Positions 6,161 to 6,280 of a stretch of 6,280 bases of DNA are shown here, in pieces. The position numbers and the translations under genes are program-made. The DNA is from Chloroflexia bacterium (GTDB lineage: Bacteria > Chloroflexota > Chloroflexia > Thermomicrobiales > UBA6265), in contig JACCUV010000030.1 in the NCBI GenBank assembly GCA_013698495.1, positions 1 to 6,280 of the forward strand. Reading direction: 5' to 3'. Positions within the stretch are counted from its first letter, which is position 1, and each line of letters opens with the position of its first letter. Below the pieces are notes generated by a model. That model ran no database searches. It was not told the DNA's origin and saw only the letters and a program-made list of their open reading frames with translations.

Positions 6161-6187
6161 GGTCGATGTCGGCACCACCCCTACGAG
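6161..6187 (-). repeat. Diverged minus-strand copy of the GTAGGGG repeat
   Basis: Read on the minus strand it begins CTCGTAGGGG and ends TCGACC, like tandem unit 1 at 5097-5124, which has the same first ten bases and the same TCGACC ending with one extra base between. With the copy at 6004 it forms an imperfect inverted pair (13 of 16 positions alike) about 180 bp across. Confidence 0.5.
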
Positions 6188-6217
6188 ACTGCGGGATGAG
6201 TCCGTCCCTCGGCCAGG

Positions 6218-6280
6218 CTACATATCCAGGGCAATGTCAATCAGGGCCTGTTTCAAGGCGTAAGTGGCGTCGGTCGAGAC
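6218..6280 (-). CDS. Possible C-terminal end of a minus-strand gene entering from the right
   Basis: On the minus strand the frame from the window edge reads 20 codons, ending ALKQALIDIALDM and a TAG (complement of 6218-6220). Third positions are mostly G/C (15 of 20), and the peptide looks like an amphipathic C-terminal helix; the other two minus-strand frames stop early. If real, this gene converges on rph. The segment is too short to assign a family, and chance cannot be excluded. Confidence 0.3.
   Translation of the reverse strand, partial: VSTDATYALKQALIDIALDM

Larger units (their letters stand above)
5948..6280. other. 333-nt tail without a convincing complete gene
   Basis: After rph there is no frame with good coding character on either strand over most of this stretch. 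A 64-codon + strand frame at 6069-6263 has scattered composition, no ribosome binding site and crosses an inverted repeat, so I do not call it. The region holds a weak stem (5950-5966), two diverged GTAGGGG repeat copies in opposite orientations (6004-6036 and 6161-6187), a 9-bp long-range stem (6070-6078 with 6113-6121) and possibly the 3' end of a minus-strand gene from 6218. Confidence 0.6.

Noticed and set aside
6069..6263. A 64-codon + strand frame in the tail region
   Set aside because: There is no ribosome binding site, no consistent third-position bias and no recognisable motif, and it runs through the inverted repeat and antisense to the possible minus-strand gene end.

Overview
The window is a stretch of GC-rich bacterial chromosome (roughly 60-65% GC by eye, with strong G/C preference at third codon positions). 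It carries mostly housekeeping genes, all on the + strand and tightly packed. The protein sequences, the GC-rich style and the short dispersed repeats beginning GTAGGGG would suit a Chloroflexota-type bacterium such as the Thermomicrobia. That placement is inference from general resemblance, not a computed assignment.

Layout. (1) Positions 1-1793: uvrC, the nucleotide excision repair endonuclease subunit, missing only its extreme N-terminus because the window begins inside the gene. (2) 1840-2520: a YrdC/Sua5-type threonylcarbamoyl-AMP synthase for tRNA t6A modification. (3) 2552-3514: an unrecognised multi-pass membrane protein with a charged N-terminal tail. A six-codon minicistron (2535-2555) with its own Shine-Dalgarno lies just before it and overlaps its start codon as ATGA. 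(4) 3550-3768: an unrecognised 72-residue acidic, helical small protein. (5) 3775-5103: rarA/mgsA, the AAA+ replication-restart and recombination ATPase, 6 nt after the small gene. (6) 5099-5197: three tandem 33-bp hairpin-forming repeats, the first of which supplies the rarA stop codon. (7) 5228-5947: rph, ribonuclease PH, which trims tRNA 3' ends. (8) 5948-6280: a 333-nt tail with no convincing complete gene. It holds two more diverged copies of the repeat in opposite orientations, a 9-bp long-range stem and possibly the last 20 codons of a minus-strand gene entering from the right.

The genes share two themes: DNA damage and replication maintenance (UvrC, RarA) and tRNA maturation (TsaC/YwlC-type enzyme, RNase PH). 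Spacings of 46, 31, 35 and 6 nt suggest that uvrC through rarA could be transcribed together. The repeat block then separates rarA from rph by 124 nt. I saw no defence system, mobile-element gene, CRISPR array, rRNA or tRNA, and no strong evidence for a wholly new system. The most unusual items are the phased repeat array, the minicistron, and the two uncharacterised proteins between known genes.
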